Shown here piece by piece: positions 9,299 to 17,986 of a DNA stretch of 64,000 bases. The notes below the pieces were generated by a model, which ran no database searches, was not told where the DNA came from, and worked only from the letters and a program-made list of their open reading frames with translations. How positions within the stretch are numbered: the stretch's first letter is position 1; every line of letters starts with the position of its first letter. A program made the translations under genes and the position numbers. Source of the stretch: SXOA01 sp046153945 (GTDB taxonomy: Bacteria > Planctomycetota > Planctomycetia > Pirellulales > Pirellulaceae). The stretch lies in contig JBJXFF010000201.1 in the NCBI GenBank assembly GCA_046153945.1, positions 1 to 64,000 of the forward strand. Reading direction: 5' to 3'.

Positions 9299-9974
9299 TT
9301 GCCCGCTTCTTTGCGATGGCGATCTCCAAACGATCCAGCCAGCAATTGGTCGGCAGTGGGCTGGTGGCGAGGATGCCGACCAAAGCGCCGATTGACGCTC
9401 CGGCCAGGACATCGCTCAAGTAATGGTTGTGGGAGTGCATTCGCTGTAGTCCACCCAGTGCGGCGAGGATTGCAAAGAGCCACCATCCGCGGGGATAAAA
9501 GAACGCCAGTCCACTGGCAAGTCCCACAGCGGTCGCCGTATGTGCTGACGGAAATGACTGGGTCAGGTGAGTGTGCTGATGGTTGGCCCAGGTGGTGAAC
9601 GACTCAATTGCCGTGGCAGCAACGTGGTCCATGTCTTTGGGGCGATGACGACCAACGAAGAGCTTTACTGCATCCGCCGCCAGTCCCGCGCCGTAGGTCG
9701 CAAGCGCCAAACGGGGGAGCACTCGCCAGCCGCGCGGATCCAGCGCGGCCGCCGCCAGCAAGATGAAAGCCGCTGTCAGTCCGTAACCAAAGGCTTCGCA
9801 GAGTCGAACCGTGGTGTTCAAGTCCCCTCGCCAGGGTTCTTTTGCAAAGTACCTCGCGATGGGGAGATCAAGCCAGAGCGCTCCCACCGCCAAGATCGCC
9901 AGGGCAATCGGCAGGATCAGGCGCTTCCAAACGGAGCGCTGGGCGGGAAAGGAGGGATCAGCATGCTCGACCAT
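9288..9974 (-). CDS. PAP2-superfamily membrane phosphatase
   Basis: A 228-residue integral membrane phosphatase. The three PAP2 motifs are present: KLFVGRHRP (KxxxxxxRP), SFPSAHT (PSGH with Ala for Gly) and HSHNHYLSD (a variant of SRxxxxxHxxxD that keeps His and Asp). Several hydrophobic helices surround them. Relatives dephosphorylate phosphatidic acid, undecaprenyl or phosphatidylglycerol phosphates. The exact lipid is not readable. The ATG at 9974 is chosen; the frame continues to a TTG at 10043 with no better ribosome site. It runs convergently into the outer-membrane-like gene, and the acyltransferase gene on the other strand begins about 100 bases from its start, so the two lipid genes share a divergent control region. 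Confidence 0.88.
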   Translation of the reverse strand: MVEHADPSFPAQRSVWKRLILPIALAILAVGALWLDLPIARYFAKEPWRGDLNTTVRLCEAFGYGLTAAFILLAAAALDPRGWRVLPRLALATYGAGLAADAVKLFVGRHRPKDMDHVAATAIESFTTWANHQHTHLTQSFPSAHTATAVGLASGLAFFYPRGWWLFAILAALGGLQRMHSHNHYLSDVLAGASIGALVGILATSPLPTNCWLDRLEIAIAKKRATRG

Positions 9975-10075
9975 GCCAGCGATGCTATCGCGCCAGGGCG
10001 AACTGACATAGGCCGAAGGGATGCACCTAGATAATATCCGCAACGGAATCTGGGGAATGCTTCAGGAGGCCAGCG

Positions 10076-10774
10076 ATGGAAAACAAGAGCCGCTTTCTCG
10101 CCCGCATTGCCGGCTGGCTGGTGGCCCAGTTGGTCCGCCTTTGGCTGTGTACCCTGCGAGTTCATGTCGACGATGCCCATGGAATCGCAAACCCTCGTGC
10201 TAGCGGCAGCCGAAGGCTGATCTACTGCTTCTGGCACGAGGATCTGCTTTCTTGGGCTTCCTTGTTTCGAGGATCAGGCGTCCAACTGCTCATCAGCCAC
10301 AGTCGTGGCGGTGCTGTCTTCGGCTCGATGATCGACGGGCTTGGGCTTCACGCGTCCCGCAACGTCGGCACGGAACGAAATGGCGCGAATGTGGGCGTTG
10401 CTCCCGATGGCCCGCGGGGACCCAGGCAGGAGTTTCAGGCCGGGGCGCTGCTTCTCGCCTCGCGGACGGGAATGCCGCTGGTCGCCATGGCTCTGGCCTA
10501 TGACCGCCCGTGGCGCTTGGCGCGGTGGGACAGATTCGTGATTCCTCGCCCCTTCTCCCGAGTCGTCCTCTGCATGAACAAGCCGCTGCCAGTCTCCGCG
10601 GGAGCCGGATCCAAGTCCTTGGAAGACCAGCGGCTCAGGGTCGCGGGGATGATGCAAGAATCGGCCAGTCGCGCCGAAGCGCTCCTCCGCCGCTGGCGCA
10701 AAGGAGAGCGGCTGCCGCTCGTGTCGCCGGAAGCGAAAGCACTGGATGCCCTTGCGTTTCGCAAGTCGGCATAG
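10076..10774 (+). CDS. DUF374-type lysophospholipid acyltransferase-like protein
   Basis: A 232-residue protein whose start is fixed by AGGAGG six bases before the ATG. Family signatures: IYCFWHEDL near residue 47, then LISHSRGG, and VAPDGPRGPRQEF followed by GALLLASRTGMP. Family members attach acyl chains to lipids or lipid A precursors at the membrane. The stretch between the RGS-like position (SRNVGTERNG) and the DGPRGP motif is shorter by roughly a dozen residues than I expect for the family, and the DG of the usual SxDG motif reads SRGG, so activity could be altered. It is divergent from the PAP2 gene and may act on the same lipid pool. Confidence 0.8.
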   Translation: MENKSRFLARIAGWLVAQLVRLWLCTLRVHVDDAHGIANPRASGSRRLIYCFWHEDLLSWASLFRGSGVQLLISHSRGGAVFGSMIDGLGLHASRNVGTERNGANVGVAPDGPRGPRQEFQAGALLLASRTGMPLVAMALAYDRPWRLARWDRFVIPRPFSRVVLCMNKPLPVSAGAGSKSLEDQRLRVAGMMQESASRAEALLRRWRKGERLPLVSPEAKALDALAFRKSA

Positions 10775-10785
10775 GCACCGGCGAA

Positions 10786-11730
10786 TTACATCGCTTGCAA
10801 GCCGCGGATTACCAGCTCCAAGAATTCCCGCGCCCGCCGGGCATTCGCATCGATCTCGTCGGCCGTCGTTGCCTTCACCGCAGGTACGGAAATATTCTCA
10901 CTGCAGAGCGGCATGGTCAGGCCGGTGAAAGCAACATTGTGCAGCAGGCGGTAGTGGTCGATCTCCCCGAGGCCCGGCCCACAATCTTGATTGACCGGAA
11001 ACATCCGGTGGTCCTTGATGCAGAAGCTGCGGATGTTGGCCACACAAGTTTTGACGTCTTGGAGCGGATTAACCGTCCCCTTGGTGTAGTCCATCACGTT
11101 GCCGGCGTCGTAGTTCACCTGCACGTTCTTGTCGTCGACTTCGCGGACAATTTGGCCGGTCACCTCTCCGGTTTCGCCATGCTGCTTCACCACGAGCATG
11201 ACACCATGGTCGCGGGCAATCGGGCCGAGTTCCTTGAAACGCTCCACCCACAACTTGCGGTTGGTTCCGCTCGTATGGCCGAATGTCAGTACTTGAGGCA
11301 TTCCCGCGGCTTCTGCTTGCAAGATGCGGCTGTTGAAAACTTCCATTGCCTTGGGATCCTCGGGGTAAATGCCGCTGAACATCATGAGCGGTTCCAACCC
11401 GAGGTCACGGCACTTTTGCCCGAGTTCCTTGGCCTTCGCCGGATGGGCGTCGACCGGCATCACGGGGACCCCCTTCGAATCACCTTCCTCCTTGTGCGTC
11501 GTTCCCCAGGCCACAAACTTGTAACCCGCCCCTTGAATGCCGCTCAACGCACGCGCCAGCGGAAACTGGCTGTAGGGAAGCGTCATGCAGGCGATTTGGA
11601 AAGCCGTTGGTTTGCCAATCGCCTCTGCCTTCTCGTTGGCCGAGCATGAGTTCGGCGAATGAATCGCCAAACTTCCCATTCCAATGGCGGCGGCTTGCAG
11701 AAGCGTTCGGCGTGACACTTGGGAAGTCAT
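10786..11730 (-). CDS. Tat-exported sugar phosphate isomerase/epimerase-like TIM barrel
   Basis: A 314-residue protein starting at the ATG at 11730, which gives a twin-arginine signal (SRRTLLQAAAIG). A longer frame continues to 12090 but overlaps the upstream gene. The mature part is a xylose-isomerase-like barrel, with strands ending in metal-ligand-like residues (VLTFGHTSG, VVKQHGET, VNYDAGNVMDY, CIKDH). Members of this very large planctomycete family act on sugars or polyols. The substrate is not predictable. The gene lies 20 bases after the terpene-cyclase-like gene and is probably transcribed with it. Confidence 0.85.
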   Translation of the reverse strand: MTSQVSRRTLLQAAAIGMGSLAIHSPNSCSANEKAEAIGKPTAFQIACMTLPYSQFPLARALSGIQGAGYKFVAWGTTHKEEGDSKGVPVMPVDAHPAKAKELGQKCRDLGLEPLMMFSGIYPEDPKAMEVFNSRILQAEAAGMPQVLTFGHTSGTNRKLWVERFKELGPIARDHGVMLVVKQHGETGEVTGQIVREVDDKNVQVNYDAGNVMDYTKGTVNPLQDVKTCVANIRSFCIKDHRMFPVNQDCGPGLGEIDHYRLLHNVAFTGLTMPLCSENISVPAVKATTADEIDANARRAREFLELVIRGLQAM

Positions 11731-11750
11731 GGTGCTGTATCCTCTGCGGG

Positions 11751-12857
11751 TTAAAGAGGGAGTAGTTCCGCTAAAGCAACGATGCCCAGCCCCGTGGCAA
11801 TCAGCGGATCGTTCTCGCGCATCCGGTCGCTCTCGTTCAGATAGCTCCCATCGGCCCGTGGCAATTTGACGAGCATTTCCAGCAGCGCCGATTTGCGATG
11901 CACAATGTCCGATGTAGGAAGCACCTTCAGGACTTTGGCGAGCGAAGTGTAATAGTAAAACCGCAGGCCGCGCTGCCAGCCAAGTTCCGGCGGCAGTCCC
12001 TCGAAACCGGGGACCAACTCCAGGCTGGGATGCTCCGCCAGCCAGGCGGCCGCTTTGAGGATTCGTTTGTCGTCGGCCTTGACGCCGCACGCGAGCAGCG
12101 CCCGGATGCCGTCACAAGTAGCTGTGCCGTAGGGGCGAGCTTCGCCGCGGGCTTGGTCCTTGAAGTCCGCCTTGTTATTGAGCGACATCGGCTCCGGAGT
12201 GAAGCAGAAGCCGCCGTCCTTTTGCTGGCAATGGCCGGTCCATGGGGCGGCGCGACCGAGGGCGGCTTGAATCTCGCGGGCCTGCTTGCCGTCGGGTACT
12301 CGGCGAAGCTCTTCGGCCAGCGCCTCCAACACCAGGCAGGTGACGGAGACATTCGTTCCCGTTGTCACGCCGTGTGCATCCCCTTGTCCCAGCAGATCCC
12401 AACCGCCGTAGCTGGGGCTTTCCTTCTCGAAACCCCGCTCCTCCGCGCACTGAGCTCCGAGCAAGTAAACCAGAAGATCGCGGCGAATTCGCTCCTCTCC
12501 TGCCAGTTCCAGCCGTCGCCGCGACAGCAGCCAGAGTGCCGCGCCATAGGTGGGATGGTCGAGCGAGCCGTCCGGACAGGCGATGGTCCCGCGCTTGGCA
12601 AATCCCGCCTTAAGGAACTCGTACCCGCGAGCGATGGCTTCCGTCTGTTTCTTTCGCCACTCCGCCGGCGCGTGGCTGAGAGCATCGAGCACAAATGTCG
12701 TTAATGCCGCGCCCCCCTTAAGCTGGCCGTAAGTCTGCGAATGCCAGCCGCCGTCTTTGGCCTGCGCCTTGGCCAGATACGTCAGCCCCTTGTCCAAGGA
12801 AGCTGCGGCCTTGACGCCGAGCTCACGATTCTTGTCTTCATTGGGAGCCACGAGCAT
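11751..12857 (-). CDS. Terpene-cyclase/prenyltransferase-like alpha-barrel repeat protein
   Basis: A 368-residue helical repeat protein. GGAGG lies seven bases before the ATG at 12857. Several QxxDGGW-type repeats identify the squalene-hopene cyclase/prenyltransferase fold: KAQAKDGGWHSQ near residue 33, SPSYGGWDLLG near 150 and HCQQKDGGFCF near 210. The DxDD motif of true cyclases is not seen, and the protein is about half the length of squalene-hopene cyclase, so it is probably not a hopanoid cyclase. No signal peptide is visible. Planctomycetes encode many such half-length proteins of unknown role. The exported isomerase-like gene follows in the same operon. Confidence 0.75.
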   Translation of the reverse strand: MLVAPNEDKNRELGVKAAASLDKGLTYLAKAQAKDGGWHSQTYGQLKGGAALTTFVLDALSHAPAEWRKKQTEAIARGYEFLKAGFAKRGTIACPDGSLDHPTYGAALWLLSRRRLELAGEERIRRDLLVYLLGAQCAEERGFEKESPSYGGWDLLGQGDAHGVTTGTNVSVTCLVLEALAEELRRVPDGKQAREIQAALGRAAPWTGHCQQKDGGFCFTPEPMSLNNKADFKDQARGEARPYGTATCDGIRALLACGVKADDKRILKAAAWLAEHPSLELVPGFEGLPPELGWQRGLRFYYYTSLAKVLKVLPTSDIVHRKSALLEMLVKLPRADGSYLNESDRMRENDPLIATGLGIVALAELLPL

Positions 12858-12938
12858 GAGATGCCCTCCAGCGGTCTATCCTACCGAGCGAAAGCGGCGG
12901 ACGGGAGAGATGGAGAGACGGCTGCCGGGTTGGAACAG

Positions 12939-13793
12939 CTATTTACTCTCGACCAAGCGGATGGCGTAGCCGCGCCAGAGCACTTTAAGCATGTCGTCGT
13001 CCCACTGCTCACGAGACAGTTCCTGCGTGGGATCGGCAATCGTGGCACTGCCATAGCTCGTGAAACCGGTCAGGACGACCGAGTGGTTCACGCCGGGAAC
13101 CCAGCCGAATTCGCGAGTGAAATCGGTATCCCCCGAGGCGCTGGATTCCAGGCCGACGCTGATGATCATCGGACCCTTGAGTCTGGGGAGTTCTTGCCGA
13201 GAGCAGGCCACGACCTCCACGTCCCATTTCGTCCCCGCGGTTTTGAGCTTGAGCCCGCGATAAAGTCCTTGCCAACTGGTGCCGTGGCGGGTGAGGCAGA
13301 GATCCGCCATTTCCTGCTCGCTGGCCGAAATGCCGTGGGACTTGAGGAGCGTGGCGGCACTGGCGGCGGAGCAGGTGTAGTCCGTGGTTTGCAAGCAAGT
13401 TCCCATCCAGTCCCAGCGACTTTCGCATCGCGGCGCGGTGCCGAGGACCGGACTAAGCAGGGCATACACGGCCGTGCAAGCCAGCGCCCCGGCAGAGCCA
13501 ATCCGTCGCCAGGAACAGTCGCGAGTCTTTTCCCAAGTGATCCCCGCCAGCACCGCGGCAAAGAGCGGCAGCCAGTTCGCCACGATAATCAGATTGGAAA
13601 ACGGCAACCAGTTCGCCAGCCGAACGTCGTACCAGACGGAGCGGATGTAAAGAAGAAGCGCTCCAACCACAATGAAGGCGAGCGTACTAAGTGTTCCGGA
13701 CGAGAGTCGCCGGGCAAAATTCGTGGTCACTAGAAACAACGCTACCGCCAGCGCCGAAATCAGCACAAATCCCCAAACCAGATCGAGCGCCAT
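12939..13793 (-). CDS. Membrane-anchored C39-like cysteine peptidase
   Basis: A 284-residue protein. The N-terminal 110 residues contain about four hydrophobic helices. The C-terminal half is a papain-like C39 domain: the nucleophile Cys in DYTCSAASAATLL, preceded by QTT, the catalytic His in GVNHSVVLTGF, and the following Asp in IADPTQEL. Free-standing C39 domains of this type cleave Gly-Gly leaders or act as general processing peptidases. There is no ABC transporter domain here, so a bacteriocin-export role is not supported. No peptide substrate gene is evident nearby. It ends before the upstream region of the terpene-cyclase-like gene on the same strand. Confidence 0.8.
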   Translation of the reverse strand: MALDLVWGFVLISALAVALFLVTTNFARRLSSGTLSTLAFIVVGALLLYIRSVWYDVRLANWLPFSNLIIVANWLPLFAAVLAGITWEKTRDCSWRRIGSAGALACTAVYALLSPVLGTAPRCESRWDWMGTCLQTTDYTCSAASAATLLKSHGISASEQEMADLCLTRHGTSWQGLYRGLKLKTAGTKWDVEVVACSRQELPRLKGPMIISVGLESSASGDTDFTREFGWVPGVNHSVVLTGFTSYGSATIADPTQELSREQWDDDMLKVLWRGYAIRLVESK

Positions 13794-13981
13794 GCCGAGC
13801 CTCCCTTGCGTGTTGCAAGAGGACCGTTCCAGCCATAAAACCGCGCGATGTCAGTTTCTCGCTCTTTTCCTCGTTGGCCCTTAAGCCGATAGATATGAAG
13901 AAAATGTGAAGATAAAAAGAAAGTTTACTGACGCCAACAATAATACATCATCGGCCCACACACGTCCAATAGTAAACTCCG

Positions 13982-14012
13982 GAAAAAAAGAAAACGCCGG
14001 CAAGGTCGCCGG
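13982..14012 (-). terminator. Probable rho-independent terminator
   Basis: On the minus strand a CCGGC/GCCGG hairpin is followed directly by a T-rich run (GTTTTCTTTTTTTCC). It lies 35 bases after the end of the alpha/beta hydrolase gene. The rest of 13794-14046 is AT-rich and I see no gene in it. Confidence 0.55.
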
Positions 14013-14046
14013 TCGTTCGAGAGATCGCGAGGGTTTCCACAGAACT

Positions 14047-16113
14047 CTACTGCGCGTGTGGCGGCTTGAGTTGCCATCGTTCGTCGAAGAAGTCAGCGTC
14101 GGCGATTTTGCCGGGCCAGACGGAGCCAGGGGGCGTGGTGAGGTCGACGACCGCCCAGTCGGGGAGCATCGGGACCTGGCGGGCGTTGTTGAGGTAGGCG
14201 AAGTCCCGGTAGGTGAAGCTGCTGTTGAGGACGACGTAGCGGTAAGGGAATAGCGGGTTGGGATAGATGGCAATCAGGGCATGCTTGTCCGCTGGGAATT
14301 TGCGGTCCTTCCCTACCGTGATGCTTTCTTTCGTCCACTGGATCGGCAGCTTGTCGGCGATTTTTGCGAGGACGCTGTTCGAGCCGGGGTCCCCCCAAAG
14401 GACGATGTTCGAGCCTTCCATATCCTGCTGCGTGACATCAACATCATTCTTCACCCGCGCATTCCCGCGGAACTGCCGCCGCCAATGTTCGATAGCCCGC
14501 GTCAATTCGGCCTCGCTCCACTTGCCAGCCATCTCGTTCCAGGGCTTGCCGGTGGGGCGGACGAAGATGAAGGAGTCAAGAAAAGCGTCGTCGATGGGGC
14601 CTTGAAGGCCATGCTTTTTGCGTAGGCCGCCGTCGGAAGGGCGGGGGCCGAGCTTCCATTTGCCGTCAGTCTTATGTACGGAGATTTTTAGTGAGCCATC
14701 GCTAGATTTTTTGACCTCGCCTATTGACCCTTTTTCCAAATCAGCTGTGCTCAGATTACGATCTGGTTTAAATGCTCCAGAGACAAAGGAGACCATTCCT
14801 GATCGGAGAACCGAATTTATGTGATCTGCGGGCAGAAAGTCCAAAGTGAGTGCAGAAACGCCGTCGGTGTCAAAAACAAGCCATTGGCCGATGGTGGTGA
14901 ATTGAGTTCTGCCCACCAGCCAGTGCTCGTCGAGTTCGTCGATGACGAGCGACTGCGAGCGGTTGAATCGCAATGTGGGAGTGACGAATAGATTCGGGCG
15001 ACCTGACACTCCTAGTTTCGAAAGGTCGCTCATCCGCCTCTCCACTTCTTCCTTACCCTCCGGATGAATCGAATGCCGCGTCCCTGGCCCAATGACATGC
15101 CTTAACTCAATCCCTTCCTTCCACATCGCCGGCTCCATGATGTAAGCGGCTTGCTTTTGGTTGTCGAGTTCGCCCGAGTAGGCGACGACGGGGCACTGCC
15201 GGAGATTGGCGGCCCAACCGGGGCAGTCGTACCATTGCCAAAGTTTCCGCTCCCACCAGGTCGGCTGGAGGTTCTCTTTCTGAAAGACCTTAAGAAAATC
15301 GGGGGTTTCGCTGAACCCCGCGCCGGGGTTGGCGGCGAACCAGCGGTCGGGATAGTGGACGGCGAAATGCCAGGCGGACGCCCCACCCATCGAGAAGCCT
15401 CGGACGCTGATCCGGTCCTCGTCCACGCGGTAGCGGCGTTTGACGGAGTCGAGAGCCTCCAGGGCGTCAATCTCTCCCGCGAACTTGGCCGCGTTGCAGT
15501 AGCGGCCGTAGGGATGCAGCACGATGGTGTCGTCGGGATTGATCGAGCCAATGTTGTTCATCCGGTCCTTGATAAAATTCAGCTCGCTGAGGACCTCTCC
15601 GCGGCCGTGAAACCAAAGATCCGTCCGATACCTTTGCGGCCCCTTGGGGTTGTAGCTTTCCGGAATGACCAGCCCATACGGTTGCACCGAGCCGTCGATT
15701 TTGGAGACATAGCCACGAACGACGAGGCCAGTGGCGGTGGTCCAGGGTGCTTCGCCTCTTTGCAGCAGCCGAGCCCGTTCGAGTCCGATCCCCAGTTGAT
15801 AGCCGGCAACGCCAAGCTCTTGTGGGTCGAATATCTCTTGATAGACGAGCGCATCGTGGACGCTCTTGTAGAAAATCTCTACGTCCGGCCAAAGCTCGCG
15901 GCTCTTGTGATCGCTGTTTTTCTTGATTTGATCGATCTGGGTGCGGAGCTTGGCCAGGAGATCCTCGAGCTCTTTGCGCTGCTCCGCCGGCACTTCGATT
16001 CCCAGTTTCGGAACGCGACGAACATTTGTAGGAATATTGTCGGAGGGGCCGTCGGCGAGGGAAATGGAGAAGGGGAAGAAGAAAACTAACACGGCAAAGA
16101 AGATGCGCGGCAT
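14047..16113 (-). CDS. Secreted alpha/beta hydrolase (prolyl oligopeptidase/esterase-like)
   Basis: A 688-residue protein with a signal peptide (MPRIFFAVLVFFFPFSIS, cleavage near LADG). A helical N-terminal region precedes an alpha/beta hydrolase core. The nucleophile elbow is GFSMGGASAW (about residue 245), the acid is probably Asp in YSGELDNQ and the catalytic His lies in GTRHSIHPEG. The C-terminal 300 residues, including a second Rossmann-like stretch (NIVLWGDPGSNSVL), match the long secreted hydrolases common in planctomycetes. The substrate could be a peptide, a carbohydrate ester or a polysaccharide. A probable terminator follows. The first gene upstream on this strand ends about 100 bases away. 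Confidence 0.82.
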   Translation of the reverse strand: MPRIFFAVLVFFFPFSISLADGPSDNIPTNVRRVPKLGIEVPAEQRKELEDLLAKLRTQIDQIKKNSDHKSRELWPDVEIFYKSVHDALVYQEIFDPQELGVAGYQLGIGLERARLLQRGEAPWTTATGLVVRGYVSKIDGSVQPYGLVIPESYNPKGPQRYRTDLWFHGRGEVLSELNFIKDRMNNIGSINPDDTIVLHPYGRYCNAAKFAGEIDALEALDSVKRRYRVDEDRISVRGFSMGGASAWHFAVHYPDRWFAANPGAGFSETPDFLKVFQKENLQPTWWERKLWQWYDCPGWAANLRQCPVVAYSGELDNQKQAAYIMEPAMWKEGIELRHVIGPGTRHSIHPEGKEEVERRMSDLSKLGVSGRPNLFVTPTLRFNRSQSLVIDELDEHWLVGRTQFTTIGQWLVFDTDGVSALTLDFLPADHINSVLRSGMVSFVSGAFKPDRNLSTADLEKGSIGEVKKSSDGSLKISVHKTDGKWKLGPRPSDGGLRKKHGLQGPIDDAFLDSFIFVRPTGKPWNEMAGKWSEAELTRAIEHWRRQFRGNARVKNDVDVTQQDMEGSNIVLWGDPGSNSVLAKIADKLPIQWTKESITVGKDRKFPADKHALIAIYPNPLFPYRYVVLNSSFTYRDFAYLNNARQVPMLPDWAVVDLTTPPGSVWPGKIADADFFDERWQLKPPHAQ

Positions 16114-16197
16114 GGGAGGACCACCAAACTCAAAGACACGAAGAGAGGCAAAGACGCTGGGGCGATTATACGCGTTTGTGCGAAGCGAGTAGTATCA

Positions 16198-16214
16198 GGG
16201 GGCTGACACCCCCC
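16198..16214 (-). terminator. Hairpin downstream of the HSD10-like gene
   Basis: GGGGG and CCCCC arms separated by CTGACA lie 7 bases after the stop of the minus-strand reductase gene. There is no T-run, so it is a weak or RNA-end-protecting hairpin rather than a certain terminator. Confidence 0.35.
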
Positions 16215-16220
16215 GCTCAC

Positions 16221-16988
16221 CTATTTGGCACCCATGCGGATGGCACCATCCAGCCGTAGGATCGCGCCGTTGAACATAACGTTCTCCACGATGTGCCGGG
16301 CGAAGGCAGCGAATTCAGCGGGTCGGCCGAGACGAGGTGGGAAGGGGCACTGTTCTTCCAGCGACTGCTTCACAGCGGGGGGAGCACCCTGCATCATCGC
16401 GGTTTCGAAGACACCAGGAGCAATGGCGACGACACGGATGCCAAACTTGGCCAGTTCGCGAGCGGCGGGGAGGGTCATCGAGGCGACGCCCCCTTTGGAT
16501 GCGGAATAGGCAGCCTGGCCGATCTGTCCTTCGAAAACCGACACCGAAGCGGTGTTGATGATGACACCCCGCTCCCCTTCTTCATTCGGCTCATTGGAGG
16601 TCATCGCAGCCGCGGCCAGGCGGAGCATGTTAAACGAGCCGATGAGGTTGATCTGAATGACCTTGGTGAACAGTGCCAGATCATGCGGCCCTTCCCGCCC
16701 TACAATTCGGCTGCCGGCGAGGATGCCCGCGCAGTTGACGAGGCCATGCAAGCCGCCGAAATGACTCTTGGCGACATCCACTGCCGCCTGAGCGCTTTCT
16801 GGCGAAGTTACATCCGTCTTTTGATAGTAGGTCGTCGCTCCGAGTTCCGCCGCCAAGGCTTCTCCCCGAGCCTCACTTAAATCGGCAATGACGACGTTGC
16901 CACCTGCTGCCGCGAAATTTCGTACTGTGGCTTCGCCAAGGCCGGAAGCACCACCGGTGACGAGAAATGTATTGCCGCTAAGTTTCAT
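16221..16988 (-). CDS. SDR-family 3-hydroxyacyl-CoA dehydrogenase, HSD10-like
   Basis: A 255-residue classical SDR. It has TGGASGLGEAT at the cofactor site, Asp in VIADLSE (which favours NAD over NADP), NCAG, the catalytic Ser in NTASVSVFEGQ and YSASK. The GQIGQAAYSASKGG surroundings and the C-terminal RLGRPAEFA match the type-2 3-hydroxyacyl-CoA dehydrogenase (17-beta-HSD type 10) group. The expected role is oxidation of 3-hydroxyacyl-CoA during beta-oxidation or branched-chain amino acid breakdown. Acyl-CoA synthetase and dehydrogenase genes lie 28 kb away, not in the same operon. Confidence 0.87.
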   Translation of the reverse strand: MKLSGNTFLVTGGASGLGEATVRNFAAAGGNVVIADLSEARGEALAAELGATTYYQKTDVTSPESAQAAVDVAKSHFGGLHGLVNCAGILAGSRIVGREGPHDLALFTKVIQINLIGSFNMLRLAAAAMTSNEPNEEGERGVIINTASVSVFEGQIGQAAYSASKGGVASMTLPAARELAKFGIRVVAIAPGVFETAMMQGAPPAVKQSLEEQCPFPPRLGRPAEFAAFARHIVENVMFNGAILRLDGAIRMGAK

Positions 16989-17062
16989 GCCCGGATACTA
17001 ACCCGAAGCGTCAGCGAGGGAAATAAGCCCTCTCATTCCGCAAGGGATGGTACACTCTTCGA

Positions 17063-17317
17063 ATGCGAGAGGCCGGAAATTCTTCTGCGCGGGCCTGGGC
17101 CATCACTCTTGTGCTGCTGGTCATGCTGGCAATTATCTACCCGCTGTCGATGGGGCCGATGTTCTGGATCTGCAAAGACTCAGACGGATCGTTGGAAGAC
17201 AATCTCAGGGCGAAGACATTTCGCGTGGTTTATCAACCCACAATCTGGATTTGGCGAGAAGGACCACCACCGATAAGAGATGCGTATCGGCGTTACATTT
17301 CAATTTGGATGGATTAA
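17063..17317 (+). CDS. Small single-pass membrane protein
   Basis: An 84-residue protein with a basic N-terminus (MREAGNSSAR), one strong membrane helix (about 11-35, ending in YPLSMGP), then a short tail with YQPTIWIWREGPPP and a final YISIWMD. The pattern YPLSxGP near the helix end and PxxxxxYxxxW at the C-terminus recurs in short planctomycete proteins annotated as hypothetical. It is convergent with trmB, with 16 bases between. The function is unknown. Confidence 0.6.
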   Translation: MREAGNSSARAWAITLVLLVMLAIIYPLSMGPMFWICKDSDGSLEDNLRAKTFRVVYQPTIWIWREGPPPIRDAYRRYISIWMD

Positions 17318-17333
17318 GAGGCACTTCGATTGT

Positions 17334-17981
17334 TTAACCATCAAGCCTCTTAAACTCCGCCCGAAAGACCGGCAGTTCGTGCAGCCGCGTTCGCCGCTCA
17401 AAGTGTGTGCGATAGTCGAGATCATGCTCGGGAAGCCGTTCGGCAACGTCGAGAGGGCCAGTGAGAGTGGTTGCCTGAGGAATCAATTCCAGCGTGGATT
17501 GAAAATACTCCTCGACGTCGGTCCAAAAGTGAAGCGAACCTCCGGGCGCGAGTGTCCGCAGGACATCTTTCAAGAATGGCTCGTTCAGAACACGCCGCCG
17601 CCGGTGCCGCTTTTTCCACCAGGGATCGGGGAAATAAACATGGACAGCAGCAAGTGACGAATCGGGAATCCATTTGTTAAAGAGTGCCAGTCCATCGCCG
17701 CAAACTGCCTTGGCATTGGGCACAGCCAGCTTCGCCAGCCGTGCAGCAGCAAACCGAGCGTATTTGAAGGAGATTTCAATGCCGAGGTAGTCTCGCTCGG
17801 GATGTGCCTGTGAAGCAGCGGCAAGGAAGAGTCCCTTTCCGCTGCCGACTTCAACTTCCAGCGGCGCTACACGGCCAAAAAGGGCTGACTGATCGAAAGG
17901 AACCGGCAGCGCTTCCGCTTCACGAAAGTGCTGGGAAAGGTCAAGCGCAGGATCAATTTTCGGAAGAGCGCGGCGACCCAT
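17334..17981 (-). CDS. trmB: tRNA (guanine-N7-)-methyltransferase
   Basis: A 215-residue SAM-dependent enzyme forming m7G46 in tRNA. Signatures: the SAM site VEVGSGKGLF (about residue 40), LGIEISFKYA, and the hallmark VYFPDPWWKKRHRRRR followed by LAPGGSLHFWTD. Length and motif order match TrmB. It begins 5 bases after the FabZ-like gene ends, so it is the last gene of a three-gene minus-strand operon (small basic protein, FabZ-like, TrmB). Confidence 0.95.
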   Translation of the reverse strand: MGRRALPKIDPALDLSQHFREAEALPVPFDQSALFGRVAPLEVEVGSGKGLFLAAASQAHPERDYLGIEISFKYARFAAARLAKLAVPNAKAVCGDGLALFNKWIPDSSLAAVHVYFPDPWWKKRHRRRRVLNEPFLKDVLRTLAPGGSLHFWTDVEEYFQSTLELIPQATTLTGPLDVAERLPEHDLDYRTHFERRTRLHELPVFRAEFKRLDG

Positions 17982-17986
17982 AGCGC

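Noticed and set aside
10510..11649. 379-codon plus-strand frame across the acyltransferase end and the isomerase-like gene
   Set aside because: It runs antisense to a clear TIM-barrel gene and its sequence has no recognisable features.
12939..13793. Bacteriocin-processing ABC exporter
   Set aside because: The C39 peptidase has no ABC or substrate gene beside it; only the peptidase and membrane helices are present.
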